The notes: generated by a model not told the origin, from the sequence alone. Numbered from the stretch's first letter, positions 1-9,455 are shown. The stretch is 64,000 nt of DNA from Denticeps clupeoides (GCF_900700375.1 NW_021629825.1:1-64000), one strand, 5' to 3'. Numbers and translations are program-made.

Positions 1-39
1 GATGGGAGACCTTCTGGGAATACCAGGTGCTGTAAGCTT
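1..39 (+). rRNA. 5S rRNA, 3' end only (window edge)
   Basis: The last 39 nt of a 5S gene, ending ctgtaagctt. It is cut by the window start, not by biology. Confidence 0.9.
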
Positions 40-180
40 TAACTGTTGAAAAACTTTTTAAAATGAAGTTTTTTTGCATCGCTTTGTTAGTTTTTATCTA
101 AAGTAAATTAAGAGGTATTATCACTCTGTGATGTTTTCAAGCCTAGGTTGTTTAAAGTCCAAGATTTTCAAGCAGAGATT

Positions 181-300
181 GCTTTCGGCCATACCAGCCC
201 AAGAACGCCCGGTCTCGTCTGATCTCGGAAGGTAAGAAGGCTTGGGCCTGGTTAGTACTTGGATAGAGGACCTCCTGGGAATACCAGGTGCTGTAAGCTT
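181..300 (+). rRNA. 5S rRNA, type A variant
   Basis: Full 120 nt. It differs in box A (aaggtaag for aagctaag) and in box C (ggatagagga for ggatgggaga), and the 5' end reads gctttcgg. The box C change falls in the TFIIIA-binding control region, so transcription may be poor. Confidence 0.9.
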
Positions 301-443
301 TAGCTGTTGAAAAACTTTTTAAAATGAAGTTTTTTTGCATCGCTTTGTTAGTTTTTATCTAAAGTAAGTTAAGAGGTATTTTCACTCTGTGATATGTTTT
401 CAAGCCTAGGTTGTTTAAAGTCCAAGATTTTCAAGCAGAGATT

Positions 444-563
444 GCTTACGGCCATACCAGCCCAAGAACGCCCGGTCTCGTCTGATCTCGGAAGCTAAGA
501 AGGCTTGGGCCTGGTTAGTACTTGGATGGGAGACCTCCTGGCAATACCAGGTGCTGTAAGCTT
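444..563 (+). rRNA. 5S rRNA, type B variant
   Basis: Full 120 nt with intact box A and box C. It has ctggcaatacc in place of ctgggaatacc near the 3' end. Confidence 0.95.
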
Positions 564-706
564 TAACTGTTGAAAAACTTTTTAAAATGAAGTTTTTTTG
601 CATCGCTTTGTTAGTTTTTATCTAAAGTAAGTTAAGAGGTATTTTCACTCTGTGATATGTTTTCAAGCCTAGGTTGTTTAAAGTACAAGATTTTCAAGCA
701 GAGATT

Positions 707-826
707 GCTTACGGCCATACCAGCCCAAGAACGCCCGGTCTCGTCTGATCTCGGAAGCTAAGAAGGCTTGGGCCTGGTTTGTACTTGGATGGGAGACCTC
801 CTGGGAATACCAGGTGCTGTAAGCTT
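707..826 (+). rRNA. 5S rRNA, ggtttgtac variant
   Basis: Full 120 nt. One A to T change lies at the start of box C (ggtttgtac for ggttagtac), shared with the copies at 2806 and 3595. Confidence 0.93.
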
Positions 827-969
827 TAACTGTTGAAAAACTTTTTAAAATGAAGTTTTTTTGCATCGCTTTGTTAGTTTTTATCTAAAGTAAAATAAGA
901 GGTATTTTCACTCTGTGATATGTTTTCAAGCCTAGGTTGTTAAAAGTCCAAGATTTTCAAGCAGAGATT

Positions 970-1089
970 GCTTACGGCCATACCAGCCCAAGAACGCCCG
1001 GTCTCGTCTGATCTCGGAAGTTAAGAAGGCTTGGGCCTGGTTAGTACTTGGATGGGAGACCTCCTGGGAATACCAGGTGCTGTAAGCTT
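970..1089 (+). rRNA. 5S rRNA
   Basis: Full 120 nt. One C to T change in box A (gaagttaag). Confidence 0.94.
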
Positions 1090-1232
1090 TAACTGTTGAA
1101 AAACTTTTTAAAATGAAGTTTTTTTGCATCGCTTTGTTAGTTTTTATCTAAAGTAAGTTAAGAGGTATTTTCACTCTGTGATATGTTTTCAAACCTAGGT
1201 TGTTTAAAGTCCAAGATTTTCAAGCAGAGATT

Positions 1233-1352
1233 GCTTACGGCCATACCAGCCCAAGAACGCCCGGTCTCGTCTTATCTCAGAAGCTAAGTAAGCTTGGGCC
1301 TGGTTAGTACTTGGATGGGAGACCTTCTGGGAATACCAGGTGCTGTAAGCTT
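1233..1352 (+). rRNA. 5S rRNA, divergent copy
   Basis: Full 120 nt with several private changes: cttatctcag in helix III/loop C, aagtaagc in box A and gaccttctgg after box C. Function is doubtful. Confidence 0.85.
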
Positions 1353-1493
1353 TAACTGTTGAAAAACTTTTTAAAATGAAGTTTTTTTGCATCGCTTTGT
1401 TAGTTTTTATCTAAAGTAAGTTAAGAGGTATTATCACTCTGTGATGTTTTCAAGCCTAGGTTGTTTAAAGTCCAAGATTTTCAAGCAGAGATT

Positions 1494-1613
1494 GCTTACG
1501 GCCATACCAGCCCAAGAACACCTGGTCTCGTCTGATCTCGGAAGCTAAGAAGGCTTGGGCCTGGTTAGTACTTGGATGGGAGACCTCCTGGGAATACCAG
1601 GTGCTGTAAGCTT
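1494..1613 (+). rRNA. 5S rRNA
   Basis: Full 120 nt, with aagaacacctgg in place of aagaacgcccgg. Confidence 0.93.
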
Positions 1614-1753
1614 TAACTGTTGAAAAACTTTTTAAAATGAAGTTTTTTTGCATCGCTTTAGTTTTTATCTAAAGTAAGTTAAGAGGTATTTTCACTCTGT
1701 GATATGTTTTCAAGCCTAGGTTGTTTAAAGTCCAAGATTTTCAAGCAGAGATT

Positions 1754-1873
1754 GCTTACGGCCATACCAGCCCAAGAACGCCCGGTCTCGTCTGATCTCG
1801 GAAGCTAAGAAGGCTTGGGCCTGGTTAGTACTTGGATGGGAGACCTCCTGGGAATACCAGGTGCTGTAAGCTT
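1754..1873 (+). rRNA. 5S rRNA, array consensus
   Basis: Full 120 nt that matches the consensus of the array. It is the best forward-half reference copy. Confidence 0.97.
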
Positions 1874-2016
1874 TAACTGTTGAAAAACCTTTTAAAATGA
1901 AGTTTTTTTGCATAGCTTTGTTAGTTTTTATCTAAAGTAAAATAAGAGGTATTTTCACTCTGTGATATGTTTTCAAGCCTAGGTTGTTTAAAGTCCAAGA
2001 TTTTCAAGCAGAGATT

Positions 2017-2136
2017 GCTTACGGCCATACCAGCCCAAGAACGCCCGGTCTCGTCTGATCTCGGAAGGTAAGAAGGCTTGGGCCTGGTTAGTACTTGGAT
2101 AGAGGACCTCCTGGGAATACCAGGTGCTGTAAGCTT
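2017..2136 (+). rRNA. 5S rRNA, type A variant
   Basis: Full 120 nt with the same box A and box C changes as the copy at 181. Confidence 0.9.
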
Positions 2137-2279
2137 TAGCTGTTGAAAAACTTTTTAAAATGAAGTTTTTTTGCATCGCTTTGTTAGTTTTTATCTAAAG
2201 TAAGTTAAGAGGTATTTTCACTCTGTGATATGTTTTCAAGCCTAGGTTGTTTAAAGTCCAAGATTTTCAAGCAGAGATT

Positions 2280-2399
2280 GCTTACGGCCATACCAGCCCA
2301 AGAACGCCCGGTCTCGTCTGATCTCGGAAGCTAAGAAGGCTTGGGCCTGGTTAGTACTTGGATGGGAGACCTCCTGGCAATACCAGGTGCTGTAAGCTT
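2280..2399 (+). rRNA. 5S rRNA, type B variant
   Basis: Full 120 nt, identical in its diagnostic ctggcaatacc to the copy at 444. Confidence 0.95.
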
Positions 2400-2542
2400 T
2401 AACTGTTGAAAAACTTTTTAAAATGAAGTTTTTTTGCATCGCTTTGTTAGTTTTTATCTAAAGTAAGTTAAGAGGTATTTTCACTCTGTGATATGTTTTC
2501 AAGCCTAGGTTGTTTAAAGTCCAAGATTTTCAAGCAGAGATT

Positions 2543-2662
2543 GCTTTCGGCCATACCAGCCCAAGAACGCCTGGTCTCGTCTAATCTCGGAAGCTAAGAA
2601 GGCTTGGGCCTGGTTAGTACTTGGATGGGAGACCTCCTGGGAATACCACGTGCTGTAAGCTT
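2543..2662 (+). rRNA. 5S rRNA, accacgtg variant
   Basis: Full 120 nt. Starts gctttcgg, carries gcctggtctcgtctaatc in helix III and ataccacgtg near the 3' end. The copy at 4121 shares all three changes. Confidence 0.92.
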
Positions 2663-2805
2663 TAACTGTTGAAAAACCTTTTAAAATGAAGTTTTTTTGC
2701 ATCGCTTTGTTAGTTTTTTTCTAAAGTAAGTTAAGAGGTATTTTCACTCTGTGATATGTTTTCAAGCCTAGGTTGTTTAAAGTCCAAGATTTTCAAGCAG
2801 AGATT

Positions 2806-2925
2806 GCTTACGGCCATACCAGCCCAAGAACGCCCGGTCTCGTTTGATCTCGGAAGCTAAGAAGGCTTGGGCCTGGTTTGTACTTGGATGGGAGACCTCC
2901 TGGGAATACCAGGTGCTGTAAGCTT
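2806..2925 (+). rRNA. 5S rRNA, ggtttgtac variant
   Basis: Full 120 nt, with cgtttgatctc in loop C and the shared ggtttgtac change. Confidence 0.92.
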
Positions 2926-3068
2926 TAACTGTTGAAAAACTTTTTAAAATGAAGTTTTTTTGCATCGCTTTGTTAGTTTTTATCTAAAGTAAGTCAAGAG
3001 GTGTTTTCACTCTGTGATATGTTTTCAAGTCTAGGTTGTTTAAAGTCCAAGATTTTCAAGCAGAGATT

Positions 3069-3188
3069 GCTTACGGCCATACCAGCCCAAGAACGCCCGG
3101 TCTCGTCTGATCTCGGAAGGTAAGAAGGCTTGGGCCTGGTTAGTACTTGGATAGAGGACCTCCTGGGAATACCAGGTGCTGTAAGCTT
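3069..3188 (+). rRNA. 5S rRNA, type A variant
   Basis: Full 120 nt with the type A box A and box C changes. Confidence 0.9.
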
Positions 3189-3331
3189 TAGCTGTTGAAA
3201 AACTTTTTAAAATGAAGTTTTTTTGCATCGCTTTGTTAGTTTTTATCTAAAGTAAGTTAAGAGGTATTTTCACTCTGTGATATGTTTTCAAGCCTAGGTT
3301 GTTTAAAGTCCAAGATTTTCAAGCAGAGATT

Positions 3332-3451
3332 GCTTACGGCCATACCAGCCCAAGAACGCCCGGTCTCGTCTGATCTCGGAAGCTAAGAAGGCTTGGGCCT
3401 GGTTAATACTTGGATGGGAGACCTCCTGGCAATACCACGTGCTGTAAGCTT
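3332..3451 (+). rRNA. 5S rRNA, type B/accacgtg hybrid
   Basis: Full 120 nt. It combines ctggcaatacc (type B) with the accacgtg change and a private ggttaatac, which suggests gene conversion between types. Confidence 0.9.
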
Positions 3452-3594
3452 TAACTGTTGAAAAACTTTTTAAAATGAAATTTTTTTGCATCGCTTTGTT
3501 AGTTTTTATCTAAAGTAAGTTAAGAGGTATTTTCACTCTGTGATATGTTTTCAAGCCTAGGTTGTTTAAAGTCCAAGATTTTCAAGCAGAGATT

Positions 3595-3714
3595 GCTTAC
3601 GGCCATACCAGCCCAAGAACGCCCGGTCTCGTCTGATCTCGAAAGCTAAGAAGGCTTGGGCCTGGTTTGTACTTGGATGGGAGACCTCCTGGGAATACCA
3701 GGTGCTGTAAGCTT
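3595..3714 (+). rRNA. 5S rRNA, ggtttgtac variant
   Basis: Full 120 nt, with ctcgaaagc in helix III. Confidence 0.92.
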
Positions 3715-3857
3715 TAACTGTTGAAAAACTTTTTAAAATGAAGTTTTTTTGCATCGCTTTGTTAGTTTTTATCTAAAGTAAGTCAAGAGGTGTTTTCACT
3801 CTGTGATATGTTTTCAAGCCTAGGTTGTTTAAAGTCCAAGATTTTCAAGCAGAGATT

Positions 3858-3977
3858 GCTTACGGCCATACCAGCCCAAGAACGCCCGGTCTCGTCTGAT
3901 CTCGGAAGGTAAGAAGGCTTGGGCCTGGTTAGTACTTGGATAGAGGACCTCCTGGGAATACCAGGTGCTGTAAGCTT
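3858..3977 (+). rRNA. 5S rRNA, type A variant
   Basis: Full 120 nt; the fourth copy with the damaged box C. Confidence 0.9.
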
Positions 3978-4120
3978 TAGCTGTTGAAAAACTTTTTAAA
4001 ATGAAGTTTTTTTGCATCGCTTTGTTAGTTTTTATCTAAAGTAAGTTAAGAGGTATTTTCACTCTGTGATATGTTTTCAAGCCTAGGTTGTTTAAAGTCC
4101 AAGATTTTCAAGCAGAGATT

Positions 4121-4240
4121 GCTTTCGGCCATACCAGCCCAAGAACGCCTGGTCTCGTCTAATCTCGGAAGCTAAGAAGGCTTGGGCCTGGTTAGTACTT
4201 GGATGGGAGACCTCCTGGGAATACCACGTGCTGTAAGCTT
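4121..4240 (+). rRNA. 5S rRNA, accacgtg variant
   Basis: Full 120 nt. Shares its three diagnostic changes with the copy at 2543. Confidence 0.92.
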
Positions 4241-4383
4241 TAACTGTTGAAAAACCTTTTAAAATGAAGTTTTTTTGCATCGCTTTGTTCGTTTTTTTCT
4301 AAAGTAAGTTAAGAGGTATTTTCACTCTGTGATATGTTTTCAAGCCTAGGTTGTTTAAAGTCCAAGATTTTCAAGCAGAGATT

Positions 4384-4503
4384 GCTTACAGCCATACCAG
4401 CCCAAGAACGCCCGGTCTCGTCTGATCTCGGAAGCTAAGAAGGCTTGGGCCTGGTTAGTACTTGGATGGGAGACCTCCTGGGAATGCCAGGTGCTGTAAG
4501 CTT
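4384..4503 (+). rRNA. 5S rRNA
   Basis: Full 120 nt, with gcttacagcc at the 5' end and gggaatgccagg at the 3' end. The gaatgcc form is otherwise typical of the reverse-strand half. Confidence 0.93.
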
Positions 4504-4646
4504 TAACTGTTGAAAAACTTTTTAAAATGAAGTTTTTTTGCATCGCTTTGTTAGTTTTTATCTAAAGTAAGTTAAGAGGTATTTTCACTCTGTGATATGT
4601 TTTCAAGCTTAGGTTGTTTAAAGTCCAAGATTTTCAAGCAGAGATT

Positions 4647-4766
4647 GCTTACGGCCATACTAGCCCAGGAACGCCCGGTCTCGTCTGATCTCGGAAGCTA
4701 AGAAGGCTTGGGCCTGGTTAGTACTTGGATGGGAGACCTCCTGGGAATACCAGGTGCTGTAAGCTT
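4647..4766 (+). rRNA. 5S rRNA, last forward copy
   Basis: Full 120 nt, with catactagcccagg at helix II. Its 3' spacer runs into the inversion point. Confidence 0.93.
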
Positions 4767-4870
4767 TAAGTGTTGAAAAACTTTTTAAAATGAAGTTTTT
4801 TTGCATCGCTTTGTTAGTTTTTATCTAAAGTAAGTTAAGAGGTATTTTCACTCTGTGATATGTTTTCAAG

Positions 4871-4880
4871 CCTAGGAAGT
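4871..4880. other. 5S array inversion point (tail-to-tail)
   Basis: The forward spacer runs normally to the palindromic hexamer cctagg (4871-4876). The next bases, aagtttttcaacag, are the complement of the spacer just 3' of a 5S gene. So two spacers are joined with their genes facing each other, and the rest of both spacers is missing at the joint. Confidence 0.9.
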
Positions 4881-4893
4881 TTTTCAACAGTTA

Positions 4894-5013
4894 AAGCTTA
4901 CAGCACCTGGCATTCCCAGGAGGTCTCCCATCCAAGTACTAACCAGGCCCAAGCCTTCTTAGCTTCCGAGATCAGACGAGACCGGGCGTTCTTGGGCTGG
5001 TATGGCCGTAAGC
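4894..5013 (-). rRNA. 5S rRNA
   Basis: Full 120 nt, consensus boxes. First gene after the inversion point. Confidence 0.95.
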
Positions 5014-5156
5014 AATCTCTGCTTGAAAATCTTGGACTTTAAAAAACCTAGGCTTGAAAACATATCACAGAGTGAAAATACCTCTTAAATTACTTTAGAA
5101 AAAAACTAACAAAGCGATGCAAAAAAACTTCATTTTAAAAAGTTTTTCAACAGTTA

Positions 5157-5276
5157 AAGCTTACAGCACCTGATATTCCCAGGAGGTCTCCCATCCAAGT
5201 ACTAACCAGGCCCAAGCCTTCTTAGCTTCCGAGATCAGACGAGACCGGGCGTTCTTGGTCTGGTATGGCCGTAAGC
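5157..5276 (-). rRNA. 5S rRNA
   Basis: Full 120 nt. Flanked upstream by a spacer variant (aatgtctgc) that recurs at the copy at 6973. Confidence 0.94.
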
Positions 5277-5419
5277 AATGTCTGCTTGAAAATCTTGGAC
5301 TTTAAACAACCTAGGCTTGAAAACATATCACAGAGTGAAAATACCTCTTAACTTACTTTAGAAAAAAACTAACAAAGCGATGCAAAAAAACTTCATTTTA
5401 AAAAGATTTTCAACAGTTA

Positions 5420-5532
5420 AAGGACCTGGCATTCCCAGAAGGTCTCCCATCCAAGTACTAACCAGGCCCAAGCCTTCTTAGCTTCCGAGATCAGACGAGA
5501 CCGGGCGTTCTTGGGCTGGTATGGCCGTAAGC
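5420..5532 (-). pseudogene. 5S rRNA pseudogene, 3' deletion class
   Basis: 113 nt. Seven bases are missing from the 3' strand of helix I, so the terminal stem cannot form. The same deletion is in the copies at 6192, 7236 and 8008. Confidence 0.88.
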
Positions 5533-5675
5533 AATCTCTGCTTGAAAATCTTGGACTTTAAACAACCTAGGCTTGAAAACATATCACAGAGTGAAAATAC
5601 CTCTTAACTTACTTTAGAAAAAAACTAACAAAGCGATGCAAAAAAACTTCATTTTAAAAAGTTATTCAACAGTTA

Positions 5676-5795
5676 AAGCTTACAGCACCTGGCATTCCCA
5701 GGAGGTCTCTCATCCAAGTACTAACCAGGCCCAAGCCTTCTTAGCTTCCGAGATCAGACGAGACCGGGCGTTCTTGGGCTGGTATGGCCGTAAGC
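5676..5795 (-). rRNA. 5S rRNA
   Basis: Full 120 nt with one change near box C (tctcatcc on the + strand). Confidence 0.94.
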
Positions 5796-5938
5796 AATCT
5801 CTGCTTGAAAATCTTGGACTTTAAACAACCTAGGCTTGAAAACATATCACAGAGTGAAAATACCTCTTAACTTACTTTAGAAAAAAACTAACAAAGCGAT
5901 GCAAAAAAACTTCATTTTAAAAAGTTTTTCAACAGTTA

Positions 5939-6048
5939 AAGCTTACAGCACCTGGCATTCCCAGGAGGTCTCCCATCCAAGTACTAACCAGGCCCAAGCC
6001 GTCTTAGCTTCCGAGATCAGATGTTCTTGGGCTGGTATGGCCGTAAGC
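5939..6048 (-). pseudogene. 5S rRNA pseudogene, helix III deletion class
   Basis: 110 nt. About 10 nt (5S positions about 28-37) are deleted, removing part of loop B and helix III, where L5 and TFIIIA bind. Shared with the copies at 7492 and 8264. Confidence 0.88.
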
Positions 6049-6191
6049 AATCTCTGCTTGAAAATCTTGGACTTTAAACAACCTAGGCTTGAAAACATAT
6101 CACAGAGTGAAAATACATCTTAACTTACTTTAGAAAAAAACTAACAAAGCGATGCAAAAAAACTTCATTTTAAAAAGTTTTTCAACAGTTA

Positions 6192-6304
6192 AAGGACCTG
6201 GCATTCCCAGGAGGTCTCCCATCCAAGTACTAACCAGGCCCAAGCCTTTTTAGCTTCCGAGATCAGACGAGACCGGGCGTTCTTGGGCTGGTATGGCCGT
6301 AAGC
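6192..6304 (-). pseudogene. 5S rRNA pseudogene, 3' deletion class
   Basis: 113 nt, same helix I deletion as the copy at 5420. Confidence 0.88.
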
Positions 6305-6447
6305 AATCTCTGCTTGAAAATCTTGGACTTTAAACAACCTAGGCTTGAAAACATATCACAGAGTGAAAATACCTCTTAACTTACTTTAGAAAAAAACTAA
6401 CAAAGCGATGCAAAAAAAATTTATTTTAAAAAGTTTTTCAACAGTTA

Positions 6448-6567
6448 AAGCTTACAGCACCTGGTATTCCCAGGAGGTCTCCCATCCAAGTACTAACCAG
6501 GCCCAAGCCTTCTTAGCTTCCGAGATCAGACGAGACCGGGCGTACTTGGGCTGGTACGGCCGTAAGC
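6448..6567 (-). rRNA. 5S rRNA
   Basis: Full 120 nt. Carries ggccgtaccagcccaagtacg on the sense strand, a double change shared with the copy at 8517. Confidence 0.93.
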
Positions 6568-6709
6568 AATCTCTGCTTGAAAAACTTGGACTTTAAACAA
6601 CCTAGGCTTGAAAACATTTCACAGAGTGAAAATACCTCTTAACTTACTTTAGAAAAAAACTAACAAAGCGATGCAAAAAACTTCATTTTAAAAAGTTTTT
6701 CAACAGTTA

Positions 6710-6829
6710 AAGCTTACAGCACCTGGCATTCCCAGGAGGTCTCCCATCCAAGTACTAACCAGGCCCAAGCCTTCTTAGCTTCCGAGATCAGACGAGACCG
6801 GGCGTTCTTGGGCTGGTATGGCCGTAAGC
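6710..6829 (-). rRNA. 5S rRNA
   Basis: Full 120 nt, consensus. Equivalent position to the copy at 4894 in the duplicated block. Confidence 0.95.
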
Positions 6830-6972
6830 AATCTCTGCTTGAAAATCTTGGACTTTAAAAAACCTAGGCTTGAAAACATATCACAGAGTGAAAATACCTC
6901 TTAAATTACTTTAGAAAAAAACTAACAAAGCGATGCAAAAAAACTTCATTTTAAAAAGTTTTTCAACAGTTA

Positions 6973-7092
6973 AAGCTTACAGCACCTGATATTCCCAGGA
7001 GGTCTCCCATCCAAGTACTAACCAGGCCCAAGCCTTCTTAGCTTCCGAGATCAGACGAGACCGGGCGTTCTTGGGCTGGTATGGCCGTAAGC
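6973..7092 (-). rRNA. 5S rRNA
   Basis: Full 120 nt. Equivalent of the copy at 5157. Confidence 0.94.
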
Positions 7093-7235
7093 AATGTCTG
7101 CTTGAAAATCTTGGACTTTAAACAACCTAGGCTTGAAAACATATCACAGAGTGAAAATACCTCTTAACTTACTTTAGAAAAAAACTAACAAAGCGATGCA
7201 AAAAAACTTCATTTTAAAAAGATTTTCAACAGTTA

Positions 7236-7348
7236 AAGGACCTGGCATTCCCAGAAGGTCTCCCATCCAAGTACTAACCAGGCCCAAGCCTTCTTAGCTT
7301 CCGAGATCAGACGAGACCGGGCGTTCTTGGGCTGGTATGGCCGTAAGC
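7236..7348 (-). pseudogene. 5S rRNA pseudogene, 3' deletion class
   Basis: 113 nt, helix I deletion. Confidence 0.88.
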
Positions 7349-7491
7349 AATCTCTGCTTGAAAATCTTGGACTTTAAACAACCTAGGCTTGAAAACATAT
7401 CACAGAGTGAAAATACCTCTTAACTTACTTGAGAAAAAAACTAACAAAGCGATGCAAAAAAACTTCATTTTAAAAAGTTTTTCAACAGTTA

Positions 7492-7601
7492 AAGCTTACA
7501 GCACCTGGCATTCCCAGGATATCTCCCATCCAAGTACTAACCAGGCCCAAGCCGTCTTAGCTTCCGAGATCAGACGTTCTTGGGCTGGTATGGCCGTAAG
7601 C
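7492..7601 (-). pseudogene. 5S rRNA pseudogene, helix III deletion class
   Basis: 110 nt, helix III deletion. Confidence 0.88.
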
Positions 7602-7744
7602 AATCTCTGCTTGAAAATCTTGGACTTTAAACAACCTAAGCTTGAAAACATATCACAGAGTGAAAATACCTCTTAACTTACTTTAGAAAAAAACTAACAA
7701 AGCGATGCAAAAAAACTTCATTTTAAAAAGTTTTTCAACAGTTA

Positions 7745-7864
7745 AAGCTTACAGCACCTGGCATTCCCAGGAGGTCTCTTATCCAAGTACTAACCAGCCC
7801 CAAGCCTTCTTAGCTTCCGAGATCAGACGAGTCCGGGCGTTCTTGGGCTGGTATGGCCGTAAGC
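7745..7864 (-). rRNA. 5S rRNA
   Basis: Full 120 nt with a few private changes, including tcttatcc (+ strand) in box C. Confidence 0.92.
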
Positions 7865-8007
7865 AATCTCTGCTTGAAAATCTTGGACTTTAAACAACCT
7901 AGGCTTGAAAACATATCACAGAGTGAAAATACCTCTTAACTTACTTTAGATAAAAACTAACAAAGCGATGCAAAAAAACTTCATTTTAAAAAGTTTTTCA
8001 ACAGTTA

Positions 8008-8120
8008 AAGGACCTGGCATTCCCAGAAGGTCTCCCATCCAAGTACTAACCAGGCCCAAGCCTTCTTAGCTTCCGAGATCAGACGAGACCGGGCGTTCTT
8101 GGGCTGGTATGGCCGTAAGC
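8008..8120 (-). pseudogene. 5S rRNA pseudogene, 3' deletion class
   Basis: 113 nt, helix I deletion. Confidence 0.88.
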
Positions 8121-8263
8121 AATCTCTTCTTGAAAATCTTGGACTTTAAACAACCTAGGCTTGAAAACATATCACAGAGTGAAAATACCTCTTAACTTAC
8201 TTGAGAAAAAAACTAACAAAGCGATGCAAAAAAACTTCATTTTAAAAAGTTTTTCAACAGTTA

Positions 8264-8373
8264 AAGCTTACAACACCTGGCATTCCCAGGAGGTCTCCCA
8301 TCCAAGTACTAACCAGGCCCAAGCCATCTTAGCTTCCGAGATCAGACGTTCTTGGGCTGGTATGGCTGTAAGC
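8264..8373 (-). pseudogene. 5S rRNA pseudogene, helix III deletion class
   Basis: 110 nt, helix III deletion. Confidence 0.88.
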
Positions 8374-8516
8374 AATCTCTGCTTGAAAATCTTGGACTTT
8401 TAACAACCTAAGCTTGAAAACATATCACAGAGTGAAAATACCTCTTAACTTACTTTAGAAAAAAACTAACAAAGCGATGCAAAAAAACTTCATTTTAAAA
8501 AGTTTTTCAACAGTTA

Positions 8517-8636
8517 AAGCTTACAGCACCTGGCATTCCCAGGAGGTCTCATATCCAAGTACTAACCAGGCCCAAGCCTTCTTAGCTTCCGAGATCAGAC
8601 GAGACCGGGCGTACTTGGGCTGGTACGGCCGTAAGC
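8517..8636 (-). rRNA. 5S rRNA
   Basis: Full 120 nt, same double change as the copy at 6448. Confidence 0.93.
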
Positions 8637-8778
8637 AATCTCTGCTTGAAAAACTTGGACTTTAAACAACCTAGGCTTGAAAACATTTCACAGAGTGAAA
8701 ATACCTCTTAACTTACTTTAGAAAAAAACTAACAAAGCGATGCAAAAAACTTCATTTTAAAAAGTTTTTCAACAGTTA

Positions 8779-8898
8779 AAGCTTACAGCACCTGGCATTC
8801 CCAGGAGGTCTCCCATCCAAGTAGTAACCAGGCCCAAGCCTTCTTAGCTTTCGAGATCAGACGAGACCGGGCGTTCTTGGGCTGGTATGGCCGTAAGC
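8779..8898 (-). rRNA. 5S rRNA
   Basis: Full 120 nt, near consensus. Confidence 0.94.
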
Positions 8899-9041
8899 AA
8901 TCTCTGCTTGAAAATCTTGGACTTTAAAAAACCTAGGCTTGAAAACATATCACAGAGTGAAAATACCTCTTAACTTACTTTAGAAAAAAACTAACAAAGC
9001 GATGCAAAAAAACTTCATTTTAAAAAGTTTTTCAACAGTTA

Positions 9042-9120
9042 AAGCTTACAGCACCTGGTATTCCCAGGAGGTCTCCCATCCAAGTACTAACCAGGCCCAA
9101 GCCTTATTAGCTTCTGAGAT
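9042..9120 (-). pseudogene. 5S rRNA, cut at the array edge
   Basis: Holds only the 3' two thirds of the gene. Similarity stops inside box A (about gagatc) and unrelated sequence follows. This is the true right end of the 5S array. Confidence 0.9.
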
Positions 9121-9144
9121 CCAGATTATATCAGATTTGCATTT

Positions 9145-9455
9145 AGGCATCTAGACGTGGTGAAAACAATTTTCTGAAGTCCAAACCGGTCATTAGAATT
9201 TGGGTAAAAGAATATTTAAGTTGTTTTGGACGAGACACAGTTGGAGTTTTTAGAAACTGGTGATCTACTGTCATGCACAACCATATGTAGGGTTTACCAG
9301 GTCTGAAAAAGAGAAAAGATCCGGTTAGCAACAGTTGTGTAGACAAAAAGCCTTGTTGATGTCACAGGATAAAGGGCAGACTCAAAATGTCAGAACAACC
9401 AATGTATGTGGACAGTGTTGGGGAGTGACGGAATGCATGTAAGTAGTTATAATAA
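9145..9455 (+). repeat. Boundary segment S, between 5S array and palindrome
   Basis: About 300 bp that also occurs at 17077-17368 in the same orientation and at 14755-15042 inverted. It therefore flanks the left arm on both sides in opposite orientations. No coding potential recognised. It starts about 25 bp after the broken 5S gene. Confidence 0.85.

Larger units (their letters stand above)
1..4876 (+). repeat. 5S rDNA tandem array, forward half
   Basis: Tandem units of 263 bp (two of 260-261 bp), each a 120-nt 5S gene plus a spacer of about 143 bp. The spacer holds a TATA-like TTTAAAG about 30 bp upstream of each gene. Only a three-T run directly follows the gene; longer T runs (five, then seven) come about 20 and 35 bp further on and may serve as RNA polymerase III terminators. 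Units fall into variant types that recur in order: type A (box C changed to ggatagagga) at units 1, 8, 12 and 15, usually followed by type B (ctggcaatacc), and a ggtttgtac type at units 3, 11 and 14. This is a higher-order pattern left by unequal exchange. Confidence 0.97.
4877..9120 (-). repeat. 5S rDNA tandem array, reverse half
   Basis: Sixteen 5S copies and one cut copy on the - strand, spaced 253-263 bp. Nine are full length, four lack 7 nt at the 3' end and three lack 10 nt in the helix III region. The order of types from 4894 to 6567 is largely repeated from 6710 to 8636, so a block of seven to eight units was duplicated. Most copies read gggaatgccagg (sense), unlike most of the forward half. 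Confidence 0.97.

Noticed and set aside
152-8665. Open frames of about 62 codons repeated along both halves of the first 9 kb
   Set aside because: They lie antisense to, or inside, 5S rRNA genes and their spacers and repeat because the array repeats. No protein-coding signal.
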